From positions 1-64,000 of the forward strand of contig JAESUZ010004903.1 of the NCBI GenBank assembly GCA_017311185.1: a stretch of 64,000 bases of DNA. The letters run 5' to 3'. Below are positions 55,055 to 64,000 of the stretch, piece by piece. The notes beneath the pieces are model-generated. The model worked only from the letters and a program-made list of their open reading frames with translations, was not told the DNA's origin and did not search any database. The stretch is from Proteles cristata cristata. Taxonomy: Eukaryota; Chordata; Mammalia; Carnivora; Hyaenidae. Within the stretch, counting starts at the first letter, position 1; every line of letters starts with the position of its first letter. The position numbers and the translations under genes were made by a program.

Positions 55055-55764
55055 TCATAGGACCTTTTGGGAAAAGTCAGGATTATATGAGTAGCTAGAA
55101 GACAGAAACAACTGGAAAAAGAAGCTGTTCTCCAGGGCTTGCATCCAGGAGTATGTATGTGAGTGTATAAGAAAGAGAGTGAGCAGGGGCCAGTAGCCAG
55201 CTGGCCTGGGAATGCAGAAGAAGGAGAGACCCTCTCTTGATCTCTGCTTCAGACTGACTCTTAATCCTTTCAAAGCCATGCAGGTCTTTCCAGGTGGGCC
55301 TCTCACTCCAATAGCCAAGCTGGCTCCACGGAGAATCCCTGGGGAGCCCTGGCACGGGGCTGGTCTGTGAGCCCTCGGCCTACCAGCACGACTGGGGGAG
55401 AGGCTGAGTGCGGGGTGGGGCCTGGCCAGACTCCAGCAGTAAGCCTGGCGCCCGGGCTGAGGCCAGAGACAGGCCAAGGTCGGCCAGCAGGAGCCGAGGG
55501 GAAAGGTTGGAGGTACTGGGGGTGGGGTCCGATAAAGGCAGGGAGGCCCAGCTGCTCCGGAGGGCAGATTCCTACGCTGGGAGGAAGGGGGGGCTACTTG
55601 GCAACATGGCGACACTTCCTCTTGCACTCCCAGAGGGCCCACTGGAGGGACTGTACCAGTGAGGCCACGGGAGGAGCTCTGAGGCATCTTAACCCACGTC
55701 CGCCGATGAGCCCAGAGACCAGGAGCGCCCGAGGCCCGGAACCTTCTGCTGAGTTTCCACTCAG
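55055..55764. other. GC-rich unique DNA, longest open frame of the window
   Basis: A 273 aa minus-strand frame (55055-55876) is Pro/Arg/Ser-rich with no domain or homology I recognise. Its amino end overlaps a MIR remnant and other frames run opposite. GC-rich DNA makes such frames by chance. Not called as a gene. Confidence 0.4.
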
Positions 55765-55870
55765 TGGTCTGGGCAGACCTGGCTGAAATCCTGGCTCCAG
55801 CAGGTCCCAGTCTTTGAGGCTGCAGGTGAATTCCCCTGCACTTCAGCCCCCTCCTCTGTAAAGTGTCAAG
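55765..55870 (-). repeat. Probable MIR, minus strand
   Basis: TGGCTGAAATCCTGGCTCCA, CCTGCACTTCAGCCCCCTCC, TCTGTAAAGTGTC. Confidence 0.45.
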
Positions 55871-56766
55871 AAGCATGGTAAGTGCCTCCGGACCTTGCTG
55901 CCCAGAGCTGGGCTAACGGTCAGCACATTCGAACGTGGCTGGTTCTACACCCCGGGTTTGCTAACATGACTGTGTTCCTACCCTCAGGGGGCCCAGTCTC
56001 ATTCAGCTCCTAATCGTCCATAACCGAGAGAGGGGAGCGGGGTGGTAGCTCAGTGTCTGCTAAGCGGACGTGTGGGTAGGCGCCATCAGCTCTCACCAGC
56101 GGACTGAGAAGACAGGAAGCCCCGAGTCCCCCCTATGACATCCCATTTAAAGGGCTCAGCATCAGGACGGCCCCACTGTCTGGGGTGAACCTGAGCCAGA
56201 CTCTCTCATGTCCCAGCCACTGCCAGGGGCTTCCTTCCTGTTTTGTCCCTTCCCTGAATACCTCCCTGTTGCCTCCCTGAATGCTTCTTGTATTCCAGCT
56301 TCTTGGGGAGTCTCACCTGACCCACTGAGCCGGACTGGGTGCCCGCTGGCCTTTGGAGACCCCCAAGAGTCGTGCCCCGCTGAGATGGTTCACTTCCTCC
56401 CTGACATGAGCCATGAAAAATCTTGAGGGCACCGCAGGGAATAGGTCCTAACACAGAATAAGTGCTTGGTAAATATTTCTGAACAAAATAATGCATGAGA
56501 GAGTGAGCTAAAGACCCGTGCCAAGACATTGGGATCACTTTCCAGAATGTCCTTCTTTGGGGCATGGACAGTAGGGTTTGATGGTGCTTCTCGTCTGGAA
56601 AATTCAAACACTTGGACAAAGTGGATGTAGGAGGATCATGAAAACAAATTCACTTCTGCCCACACAGTGTGAACCACATACCCCCACCTACTTCTCGAAT
56701 CTACTTTGAGATTATTCTGAAGCACGCTCCACCAGGGCCAGTTACCTTGTTATTTGTTATTTAAAA
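55871..56766. other. Unique DNA
   Basis: Contains 56420-56490, a stretch (AATAAGTGCTTGGTAAATAT) like an L2/MIR end. No gene recognised. Confidence 0.4.
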
Positions 56767-56967
56767 ATTTTTTGTTTTAAATTTTAAAATTAGTTTTGAG
56801 AAAGACAGAGAGTGTGAGCAGGGGAGAGGCAGAGAGAGAGAATCTCAGGCAAGCTCCGCGCTGTCAGCAAAGAGCCCGACGTGGGGTTTGAATTCATGAA
56901 ACTATGGGATCATGACGTGAGCCGAAGTCAAGAGTCGCTCAACCAACGGAGCCACCCAGGCACCCCT
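56767..56967 (-). mobile_element. Carnivore SINE, minus strand
   Basis: A/T-rich tail, GAGTGTGAGCAGGGGAGAGG, GCTGTCAGCAAAGAGCCCGA, GGGATCATGACGTGAGCCGA and head ending GCCACCCAGGCACCCC. A small deletion in the AGTCGCTCAACC part. Confidence 0.94.
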
Positions 56968-57074
56968 CCCCATTGTTTGTTAAACCCCACTGACGAAGAC
57001 ATCTCATTTGTGAGGACTTTTGACAAGCATTTTCGTGTCAAGATCTTGTTGTTTTAAGAATTCTCCCCTTTTAG

Positions 57075-57290
57075 GGGCGCCTGGGTGGCTTAGTCGGTTA
57101 AGTGTCCGACTTTCGCTTAGGTCATGATCTCGCGGTTCGTGGGTTCGAGCCCCGTGTCGAGCTCTGTGCTGACTGCCAGCTCAGAGCCTGGAGCCTGTTT
57201 CAGTCTGTGACTCCCTCTCTCTCTGACCCTCCCCTGCTCACGCTCTCTCTCTCTCTCTCTCCTAGAAATAAATAAAACAAAACAAAAAAA
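57075..57290 (+). mobile_element. Young-subfamily felid SINE, plus strand
   Basis: Starts GGGCGCCTGGGTGGCTTAGT and has an intact B-box-like GGGTTCGAGCCCCG. TSD AAGAATTCTCCCCTTTTAG (57056-57074) and AAGAATTCTTTCCTTTTAG (57291-57309), two mismatches in 19. It shares the diagnostic variants of the copies at 22171 and 30540. Confidence 0.96.
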
Positions 57291-57309
57291 AAGAATTCTT
57301 TCCTTTTAG

Positions 57310-57684
57310 AGCCAGTAGATGTGTTCGGTGCCCCTCAACCATCACCCTGCTTACAGCTCGGGGTGCTGTGGAGCCAATGCCTGACGCACGCTGAGGTGAG
57401 AAGGGCTGCTCTCTCCCTTTTAAAGCAACCTGAGCACTATTTATTCTTCCCTGTGAGTGAGACCAGGGACATCTCCCCAGTGGATGACAGCAGTGCAGGA
57501 ATGGAATTTGCAAAACCAGAAAGGGAAATCTCCGACTTCCACAGAAGTGGCAGCTTGGCTTCCTGGTTCTTAGCGCAGCCGAGGGGTGACACTAAAGGAA
57601 GCTGCACATCTCCAGACCTACTTTTCTCCCGTTAAAAGTGGCCCGCCTCCTCCTCGCTCTCATCCCCCTGTGCATTTCCACGCT
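57310..57684. other. Unique DNA
   Basis: A 104 aa frame without domain. Nothing else recognised. Confidence 0.4.
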
Positions 57685-57830
57685 TATTCTTTCATTCATA
57701 CTCTCACTCATTCATTCGACGTGCACCTATGGGCCAGTGCCTACAGACCACAGGCACTACTGAAGCCGGGGTAACCATGTAAACACCCACAGCAGTGCCG
57801 TGGCGTCACTGAGCACTGAAAGATTCGATA
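57685..57830 (-). repeat. L2 3' end, minus strand
   Basis: ACTCACTCATTCATTCGACG, TGCACCTATGGGCCAGTGCC, GGCACTACTGAAGCCGGGG is the reversed L2 end. Confidence 0.55.
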
Positions 57831-58554
57831 ATGAGTCCCAGATGCCTGCTAGAGGGTCCGGGCTAAGGGCGAGTAACACCATGGCCACCAAAGTCCCAAA
57901 CACTCCAAACACAGCAGCACAGTGGCCCCCATCTCTATGTCAAAGGGATAAGATCGCATCATCCGAGAACCCATTGGCACTGCAAGGTATTGATCCCCCG
58001 GCTCTGTGGGATTGGGGAAAGGCTGAGGGATGGAGGCGCCATTTTGCGATCAATGCCTTTTGGTGTGTCTACCTATGTTCCAAGCAGCCTCAGCAAGAGG
58101 CCCCGGGAACGTCCACAGGGTCATTGCTTCAGCCTCTGGTGGAGAAATCCTGGTGGCCCCACTGCACTGAAGAAGGAAACTTTCAAGTGATCTGAAAAAT
58201 GGAAGACTTCTGGCCAGCAACTTGCAGTGATAACAAACATAGTAGACTCTTAGTTTGAGGCACTCACTTGCCCCCGACCTGGAAAGACAGTACCCCAGAC
58301 ACACTTTGTTCTCTGTAAACATGGCACATGGAAGTCACTTCTTCCTTTCTTTCCCCTTCTTATCTCCAGAGGAAGGGCACATTCTTTGACCAACATCATT
58401 TTTTCCTTCCACTCCCCTTAAATGTCAAATACACAGTAGAGTTTATTTTCCCAAATACCAAAATGTCCATGTTCTAAAGGAAGCCATCAAATATGGGCAA
58501 TCCACCCAGGTCTGATTTGCAGTAAATGTACCCATCCTTTGAGCTAGCATGAAT
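57831..58554. other. Unique DNA
   Basis: Frame 57800-58195 (+, 131 aa) has no domain. No repeat recognised. Confidence 0.4.
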
Positions 58555-59190
58555 CATAACTAACATTTAGCGGCCTCTTGCATTATCTCATTTAACCATG
58601 GCAAGACAGGGAAGTAGGAGGTGCTGCCCTTGTTCTGGAAAGGAGGAACTTGGGACTTCAGGGGGCAGAAGCTGTCCCTCTCATTTCCTCCCAGATCTTC
58701 CCATTTCAGTACATGACATCCACACTTCCAAGCACCGGCAGCATTTTCTCTGCCTGAGGCTGGCCTGTCGTGGGAGCCCACTCTGTCCACTGGCATGCCG
58801 GCAGAAGCCATTGGGCAGCCTTTAAGAGACTGATGGGCTGGGTGTATAAATGCCCCAGCTCCCTAGCCCCTCAGGTCAGAAGACCCCCAAGGCATATGTC
58901 CAGTGCTGCCTCCAGCAGTCCCCAGTGGGATTACTTCTAGTTGCCATGGTGGTAACTTTGTGGATGCTCTACTATTCATGGAGTCTTCCCTTCCCTGTTG
59001 CGTACTGAAATCACCACCCGGATACACTATTTGCCTTCAAATCCTTGTCTCAGGGTCTGTTTCTGGCTGAAGCCAAACAAAGACAGAGTGGCCAGGCAAC
59101 TTGCCCAAGGTACACAGGAGTAAGGCTGACACAGATTTGCCTCTAGCTTCTCATGACCCCAAAGCCCGTGCTTGTAACCACAAGATTGAT
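58555..59190 (+). repeat. MIR split by an LTR-like insertion
   Basis: First part 58555-58652: CTAACATTTAGCGGCCTCTT, GCATTATCTCATTTAACCAT, GTTCTGGAAAGGAGGAACTT. Second part 59083-59190: CAACTTGCCCAAGGTACACA, GGAGTAAGGCTGACACAG, CCCAAAGCCCGTGCTTGTAA. Together they rebuild a sense MIR in the right order. Confidence 0.68.
58653..59082. mobile_element. LTR-like repeat inserted in the MIR
   Basis: GCCCCAGCTCCCTAGCCCCT, GAAATCACCACCCGGATACA, CAAATCCTTGTCTCAGGGTC, CTGTTTCTGGCTGAAGCC follow a common mammalian LTR-type pattern. Family not assigned; exact ends uncertain. Confidence 0.45.
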
Positions 59191-59852
59191 GTATTATTAC
59201 CTACAGTCCACAGACCTCTTTATGCACACATACTCGCGGAGAGCAGAAGGCAGTTCGGTGGACAGAGGACAACAGAGGGACATCAGGTCTGGGCAGACAC
59301 AGCAAGGGGCTGGGCATAGGCTCTCCCCACCCTTTGTCCAGTGCTCTGGCAACCAGAGGTGGCTGGCTTCTAGAGCAGGCGGGAGATGCGCGGCCGGCCC
59401 ATCACGCCCAGCTGGGAGAGAAACACCTAACATCTCCCTGTTTGCTCAGCCCATTTCCAGCACGTACTAATATGCGAGGTTGGCACCAGGGAGGGCGTCA
59501 TGTGGCAGCGCCATCCTTCATACGGAACATTAAGCTGAGGTCCTGCACAGGCTTGAACATTAACCATCCCCTGGTACCCATGAAGAAGAGCTACGGGTTT
59601 TATTAACCTCTGTGTCCTGGACGCATCGCACAAGGAGTGCCATCATTAACCCACCTCCAGACGGGGGACAGGGACCTCTTTTGCAGCCCTGCTCCAAGAG
59701 CGCGGGCCCAACGAAATGCCTTCAATAATTTAAGGAAACTACCAAAATGTGACCATAAAGGATATAACTTCACCTCAAGGATGGCGATCCATAAAGATTT
59801 TGTGATAGTAAAAACTATGCTTTGTTCTGTTACAAGCCCTTTGGAAGTTTCC

Positions 59853-59855
<3 letters not shown>
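59191..59855. other. Unique DNA, candidate element 59590-59830
   Basis: The stretch 59590-59830 has AT-rich unique text (CCATCATTAACCC, TTCAATAATTTAAGG, GACCATAAAGGATATAAC). No gene recognised. Confidence 0.35.

Positions 59856-59887
<32 letters not shown>
59856..59887 (+). repeat. (TG)16 microsatellite
   Basis: Perfect TG run followed by alternating GCATGCGCACGCATG, a purine-pyrimidine stretch. Confidence 0.97.
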
Positions 59888-59888
<1 letters not shown>

Positions 59889-60509
59889 ATGCGCACGCAT
59901 GTGAGTGCATGCATGTCGGGGATGGACGTGGAGTCACGTAGAAGCGTTCCTGCCCCTGGGATTCGGCTGAACTCACGTGTCATTATTTCCCACATCACAG
60001 CCGGCGGGGAGCCCACTAAGCACAGCTCAGGACACACCAGGAATGCCACTGGTAACCTCAGAGACGCGTCGTAACACTCCTATTCCCCGTGTCAAAGATT
60101 TGTTGTTGTTTTTTTTCCTGGTCCAGACACACAGCTTCATTATAAAAATGGAACGAGCACGGGAAGACCGTGGACATCCTGACGTGTGAATTTAAACACC
60201 GATCCAGTTCAGCCACTGCTCGCGGGCTCTGGGGCCCAAGCGCTTCAGTTACCCTTATGCTGGGTGGTGGCTTTTCATTCCTGCCCCCTGTGCAGGCTCG
60301 CATAGAACCAGGAGAAGGGAGGGTAATTTCAGGGGGAGGAGGGAGGGCCAGGACTCCCAGGAGGGAACCCCTTTGCGGAGGGAGACTGACCTTCCTCCAC
60401 AGTTTCAGGTGTTAAAAAGCTGGTGCCGAAAAAGAATGGGTAGCGAGTACCCATCATAGGCTTTTTATTTGAAACAACGAAATGGGAGGGTGGGTGAGGT
60501 GTGATTAAA
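59888..60509. other. Unique DNA
   Basis: No feature recognised. Confidence 0.4.
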
Positions 60510-60640
60510 ACACGGGCTTTCAGGACAGAGGAGAGTGCGGCTTGGCTCCCTTGGTATTAACTTGTTAACTTAATAAGTCGCTTAAATTCACTGCATTTCT
60601 TTATCTGTAACCTGAAACTGACCATGATAGGTCGTAAATT
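60510..60640 (-). repeat. Probable MIR, minus strand
   Basis: TTAATAAGTCGCTTAAATTC, ACTGCATTTCTTTATCTGTA, ACCTGAAACTGACCATGATA. Confidence 0.5.
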
Positions 60641-60698
60641 CCTCCCTCCCTTCCCTTCCCTCCATCCCTTCTTCTCCGCCTCCCTTCCCTTTCCTCAA
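60640..60698 (+). repeat. (CCCTT)n-like pyrimidine tract
   Basis: CCTCCCTTCCCTTCCCTCC-type simple repeat between MIR and L2 pieces. Confidence 0.85.
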
Positions 60699-60800
60699 AC
60701 AACGTATTAAATGCTTACGATGGGCCAGAAAGTAAACTAGGTATCAGGGGTATAGACAGAAACAAGACCAGTCTGAACCCAACGACTTCATTCCAGCCTC
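60699..60800 (-). repeat. L2 3' end, minus strand
   Basis: ACGTATTAAATGCTTACGAT, GGGCCAGAAAGTAAACTAGG, GGGTATAGACAGAAACAAGA. Confidence 0.55.
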
Positions 60801-60909
60801 TGCTGAAAAGAGCTGATGAGAGATACCATTTAAAAAGCACTTCACCAATTAGAAAGAGTTACAGATACACGTATAGGTTTATTATGATTGATTGCAGAAG
60901 CAGGCATAT

Positions 60910-60950
60910 TTTTGTTTTTGTTTTTGTTTTGGATTGTTTTGTTTTGTTTA
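60910..60950 (+). repeat. (GTTTT)n simple repeat
   Basis: Pentamer run GTTTTT/GTTTT just before a SINE. Confidence 0.9.
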
Positions 60951-60959
60951 GGATTGCAA

Positions 60960-61168
60960 GGGGCATCTGGGTGGCTCAGTGGATTAAGCGTCTTACTCTT
61001 GATTTCGGCTCAGGTCATGATCTCACGTTTCATGGGCTCGAGCCCCACATCCGGCTTTGCGTTGACAGTGCAGAGCCTGCTTGGGACTCTCTCTCTCCCT
61101 TTCTCTCTGCCCCTCCTCTACTCATGCTGTCTCTCTCTCTCAAAATAAATAAATAAACTTAAAAAAAA
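60960..61168 (+). mobile_element. Carnivore SINE with 11 bp TSD, plus strand
   Basis: GGGGCATCTGGGTGGCTCAG, ACTCTTGATTTCGGCTCAGG, tail CAAAATAAATAAATAAAC. Flanked by TTAGGATTGCA at 60948-60958 and 61169-61179. The CTTGATTTCGGCTCAGG form marks a subfamily different from the TTTCGCTTAGG copies. Confidence 0.95.
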
Positions 61169-61179
61169 TTAGGATTGCA

Positions 61180-61975
61180 GGTAGAGCAGAGTTTTAAAAC
61201 TGTGCATGCCTCCTTGCAAGGGTGCGAAGGTGAGGCCGGTGGGTCGAATCTAGACTATGGTGTGAAGAGCATCCCCTGAGTTGTGCCGTCTGATGATGTG
61301 GGAGAAAAAAACCCAAACAAGTGGCATCCAGTTTCCCTGCCCCGCTGTCAACCCTGGCAGTAACTCTCTCTCTTTTTTTTTTAAATATGCGTTATCAATT
61401 GGGCTTATATTATAGGCGCCCACCTCAAAGAGAAAAAATATTTGGAATTTGTTGATCTTGGGGATCAATAAATGCCCTTAACTGCACTGGCAAACCAAAG
61501 GAAGGAGCAGGTATTTTTTCTGCAAGAAACACGAGTGAGAAGGCATCTCTAATAGCTCTCCTTGGATTCTGCCCACTCAGAACATTTTCAATTAAAAGCT
61601 GAGAGACATCTGTGTTTCTGAGCCTGCCAGGTGTTTCCGACGCTTGCCTCGTCTGTGTGGAGCTGAGCTCAGCTCGCTGTCCTTGGGCTCTGGCATTTCC
61701 CGTGACAGGTGTCTTAACACCATGGCTGCTGGGCTCTCGCTGCAGACCAGAAGCCCACCCACGGGGAGTGATCTGATCGGCAGAGTGCAGTCATAACCCT
61801 GAGCGAACCCCATGTCGCCAAATTCCTCCCCGGCTCTTGGCATTATGTAGGTAGTGATATTTGATGCCCTAGAGGATTAGCCGCAGCAAACCTTGGAGAG
61901 GAGAAGGAGGGTATAAACAGGGACGGGAGAATGGGCATAAGAGGTCATTCTTTATCCAGGCAAGACCAGTGTTGA
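61180..61975. other. Unique DNA, candidate element 61370-61860
   Basis: No repeat recognised. It contains a short perfect palindrome TTGATC TTGGG GATCAA at 61452-61468 and E-box-like CAGGTG. Looks like non-coding unique DNA. Confidence 0.4.
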
Positions 61976-62190
61976 AGAGCAGAACTTTCTGAGAGGATGC
62001 AGATGTTCTGGGTCCGAGTTGTCCGATACCATAACAGCCACCGGCCCTGTGTGGCTACTGAGTGCTTGAAATGCACCTAGCACAGCTAAGGAACTGCATT
62101 TTTAAATTTCATTTTGGTGTCATTAATTTTAAGGTAAACGATCTCCACTGGCGAGTGGCCACCATATTGGAAAGAGCAACTCTAGACACA
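61976..62190 (+). mobile_element. hAT-Charlie element (MER33/MER58 type)
   Basis: GAGCAGAACTTTCTGAGAGG, GTGTGGCTACTGAGTGCTTG, AAATGCACCTAGCACAGCTA, AGTGGCCACCATATTGG. The same family as at 35061-35182. Confidence 0.7.
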
Positions 62191-62234
62191 CCCAAGTCCC
62201 TGTTGAGTAAGTCAGCTCTTTGCAAAAGGTATTC

Positions 62235-62640
62235 AGTTCCTTGTTCAATTCACCCATATGGTCAACAAGTAATTAGTGCACCTTCAGCGTGAGTCATACC
62301 CTATGGTAGGTACAGATGTGGAAAGAAATATAAAGTTAGACAAAGTCCTGATCTCAAGAACTTGCTTGCATTCTACTGAGGGAATGAGTCAGAGTCACCA
62401 ACAATATTGGCATGACAGGGGATGAGATCAAAGAGGAGAGAGCACAAGGGATGCAGGAAGACTGCATGGAGGAGGCAGCATTTAAGTTAATCCTATAAGG
62501 GATGAACTTCTCACAGAGAAAGGGAAGAACAGCCTAACAGAGTAGAAAGCGTGAACAAAATCTCACAATCATGATGCGGCTATCGACTGGAGATAACCTA
62601 TAGGAGGCCAGGGTCTGGGTGTGAGGGGGGGCTGGGCAGG
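62235..62640 (-). repeat. L2 LINE, minus strand
   Basis: TTGTTCAATTCACCCATATG, GGTAGGTACAGATGTGGAAA, TTGCTTGCATTCTACTGAGG, then GGAGGAGGCAGCATTTAAGT and CGTGAACAAAATCTCACAAT in reversed L2 order. Confidence 0.62.
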
Positions 62641-62779
62641 GGCAGGGAGGGCAGAGAGGATCTTTTACAAGAAGAATGGGAGTAGACAATGAGGCGCCTC
62701 ACATAATGTCCGCGGGGGTTTGGACCTGACCTGGATTTAGAATCCCTGGACTTTTCCTGAAGGCTCTTGGAGTCTTAGG

Positions 62780-63110
62780 GCTCTTTGCCTGCTGCCAAAT
62801 GAAATGCCCTCAGTAGCTTACTTTCCCTGTCTTTCCTGTCCTTCAAGGCTCTGCCTGAATCCTGCCTTCTCCAAGAGCCTCCTTCGAGCTCACCTCTGTA
62901 CATCAGTCGTTCTCTTTTCCAAGTTTGTTTCCCACTCCACAGTCCCTTTTGGGTGGTTTTCAACCACAGTCTTAACCTTGTTTGCCTTGCAGTCTTCCCA
63001 CAAGACCTCAAAGCCCTGGGGGCTGGGGCCTCACCATTATCATTATTCTCTGTCTCCTGTGTGTTCAAGAGCAGAGTAGGTGCTCTGTAAATAACCCCCT
63101 TGGTTAATTA
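62780..63110 (+). repeat. L2-like, sense
   Basis: GTCCTTCAAGGCTCTGCCTG, CTTCTCCAAGAGCCTCC, GTTCAAGAGCAGAGTAGGTG, CTCTGTAAATAACCCCC. Confidence 0.55.
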
Positions 63111-63569
63111 ATTTGATTTCATGTATTGCATCTCTATTGACTTGCACCTAAATATTTGTAATACTTATGTTGTCAACACTTGAGTTCGATCCATGGTATC
63201 CAGACTCTGTGCCTTTTATTTATTTATTTATTTTTTTTGATAACCAGCCTCAGTGTTGTTCAAGGAGGCCCCCAAAGCCTGTCCTGACTCTGAACACTGG
63301 GGAGAGCCCCGGAGACCATTGTTGGGGCGGGGGAGGGGAGAACTCCCAGGAGTCAGATGGGTTCTCTTTCCAACTAAGCCAGCCTGGAGACCCTTTTGGC
63401 CCTGAGCGATGGAGACAGTATCTGCACTGAACTGAGACACATAGCCCAGCCATTGACGGGATTTACTTGTGTGCTCCGGACATCTGGTCAACCCCCAAAG
63501 TTGAACCCCAAAACTGAATTCCTTTTTGGCACTTGCTAGACACCCCATGAGTTTGGTTCCCCCAGGCTC
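63111..63569. other. Unique DNA with (TTTA)n
   Basis: A TTTA tetramer run at 63216-63233 followed by a T run. No gene recognised. Confidence 0.4.
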
Positions 63570-63910
63570 TCCTCATGCAGACCTTTCCGCCTGCTATACC
63601 CTCACTCACAGGCAATCTCTCTTCCAGGTCTCCACATAGACCCCAGCATCTCTAGACTGTCTTCCTCAGCCACTTAGGCAGCCTTGGGCCTCCCTTTTGG
63701 TGCTGGCCCATCACCCTTGAATGAAACCTTTCTCATAAGGTCACTGCGAGCTGATGTGTGAAAAGTTTAGTAAATGCTAATGGTTGTGGCTGATCCTGAA
63801 TACTGTAATCATTCACTTTGTGTTACACTTTGTCTTCTCCCTTATGCATCTTTAGGGCCTGGCACAGGCCAGGCATAGAGTAGGTGTTTCCTGAACAAGT
63901 GAACCTTATC
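63570..63910 (+). repeat. L2 3' end, sense
   Basis: CTCTCTTCCAGGTCTCCACA, TTTAGGGCCTGGCACAGGCC, AGGCATAGAGTAGGTGTTTC, CTGAACAAGTGAA. Confidence 0.55.
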
Positions 63911-64000
63911 AGGACCACCTCAGATGAGCAAGCCAGGCCTTAACGTTCAGAGGCTTGTGATCTAGGGTAATACAGAAACCACGCTTAAAAACACAAGTCG

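Noticed and set aside
55055..55876. 273 aa minus-strand frame, the longest in the window
   Set aside because: Low-complexity Pro/Ser/Arg composition from GC-rich DNA, overlaps a MIR remnant, opposite-strand frames of similar length, and no recognisable domain or splice signals.
1..64000. CRISPR array, operon, phage or plasmid features
   Set aside because: No regularly spaced repeats with unique spacers, no bacterial gene density. The DNA is clearly vertebrate.

Overview
The window reads as nuclear DNA of a cat-like (feliform, most likely felid) carnivoran. The decisive evidence is about twenty copies of the tRNA-Lys-derived carnivore SINE in its felid form. Its head reads GGGGCGCCTGGGTGGCTCAG, its body contains GCTCAGAGCCTGGAGCCTG, and it ends in a CT-rich stretch followed by A-rich sequence. 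Copies lie on both strands and several keep clear target-site duplications (TSDs). Around them is an older layer shared by placental mammals: MIR, L2, one L3/CR1-type LINE, hAT-Charlie elements (MER5A, two MER20, others) and decayed LTR-like elements. Names of repeat families come from memory of consensus patterns, not from a search.

I find no protein-coding gene, rRNA, tRNA gene or CRISPR array. The long open frames are chance frames, frames through microsatellites, or frames through repeats. No two neighbouring frames show a conserved domain joined by plausible splice sites. The window is best described as intergenic or deep-intronic DNA, and no operon-like or gene-to-gene logic can be drawn from it.

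Layout. 1-9.4 kb: SINEs, MIR, an LTR-like element, MER20 and two dinucleotide repeats, opening with about 2 kb of mostly unique DNA. 9.4-15.7 kb: a nested SINE pair, CA/GT-rich blocks, a long L2 and a short G-quadruplex-like tract. 15.7-30.5 kb: MIR/L2-rich DNA with a second nested SINE pair at 22 kb and L2 fragments in both orientations. 30.5-37.5 kb: SINEs, an old L1-like stretch and an L3-type LINE whose decayed reverse-transcriptase motifs can still be read. 36.8-46.8 kb: ten kilobases with no carnivore SINE and much unique, partly AT-rich DNA, the best area to look for regulatory elements. 46.3-52.4 kb: hAT elements, oppositely oriented LTR-like elements, and one MIR that received two different SINE insertions. 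52.9-64 kb: MER20, a head-on MIR pair, a MIR split by an LTR-like insertion, three more SINEs and L2 tails.

I did not find a new biological system. What stands out is the layered insertion history, one apparently young SINE subfamily, the L3 fossil, and several unique stretches that could be conserved non-coding elements. The last can only be tested by alignment to other mammals.
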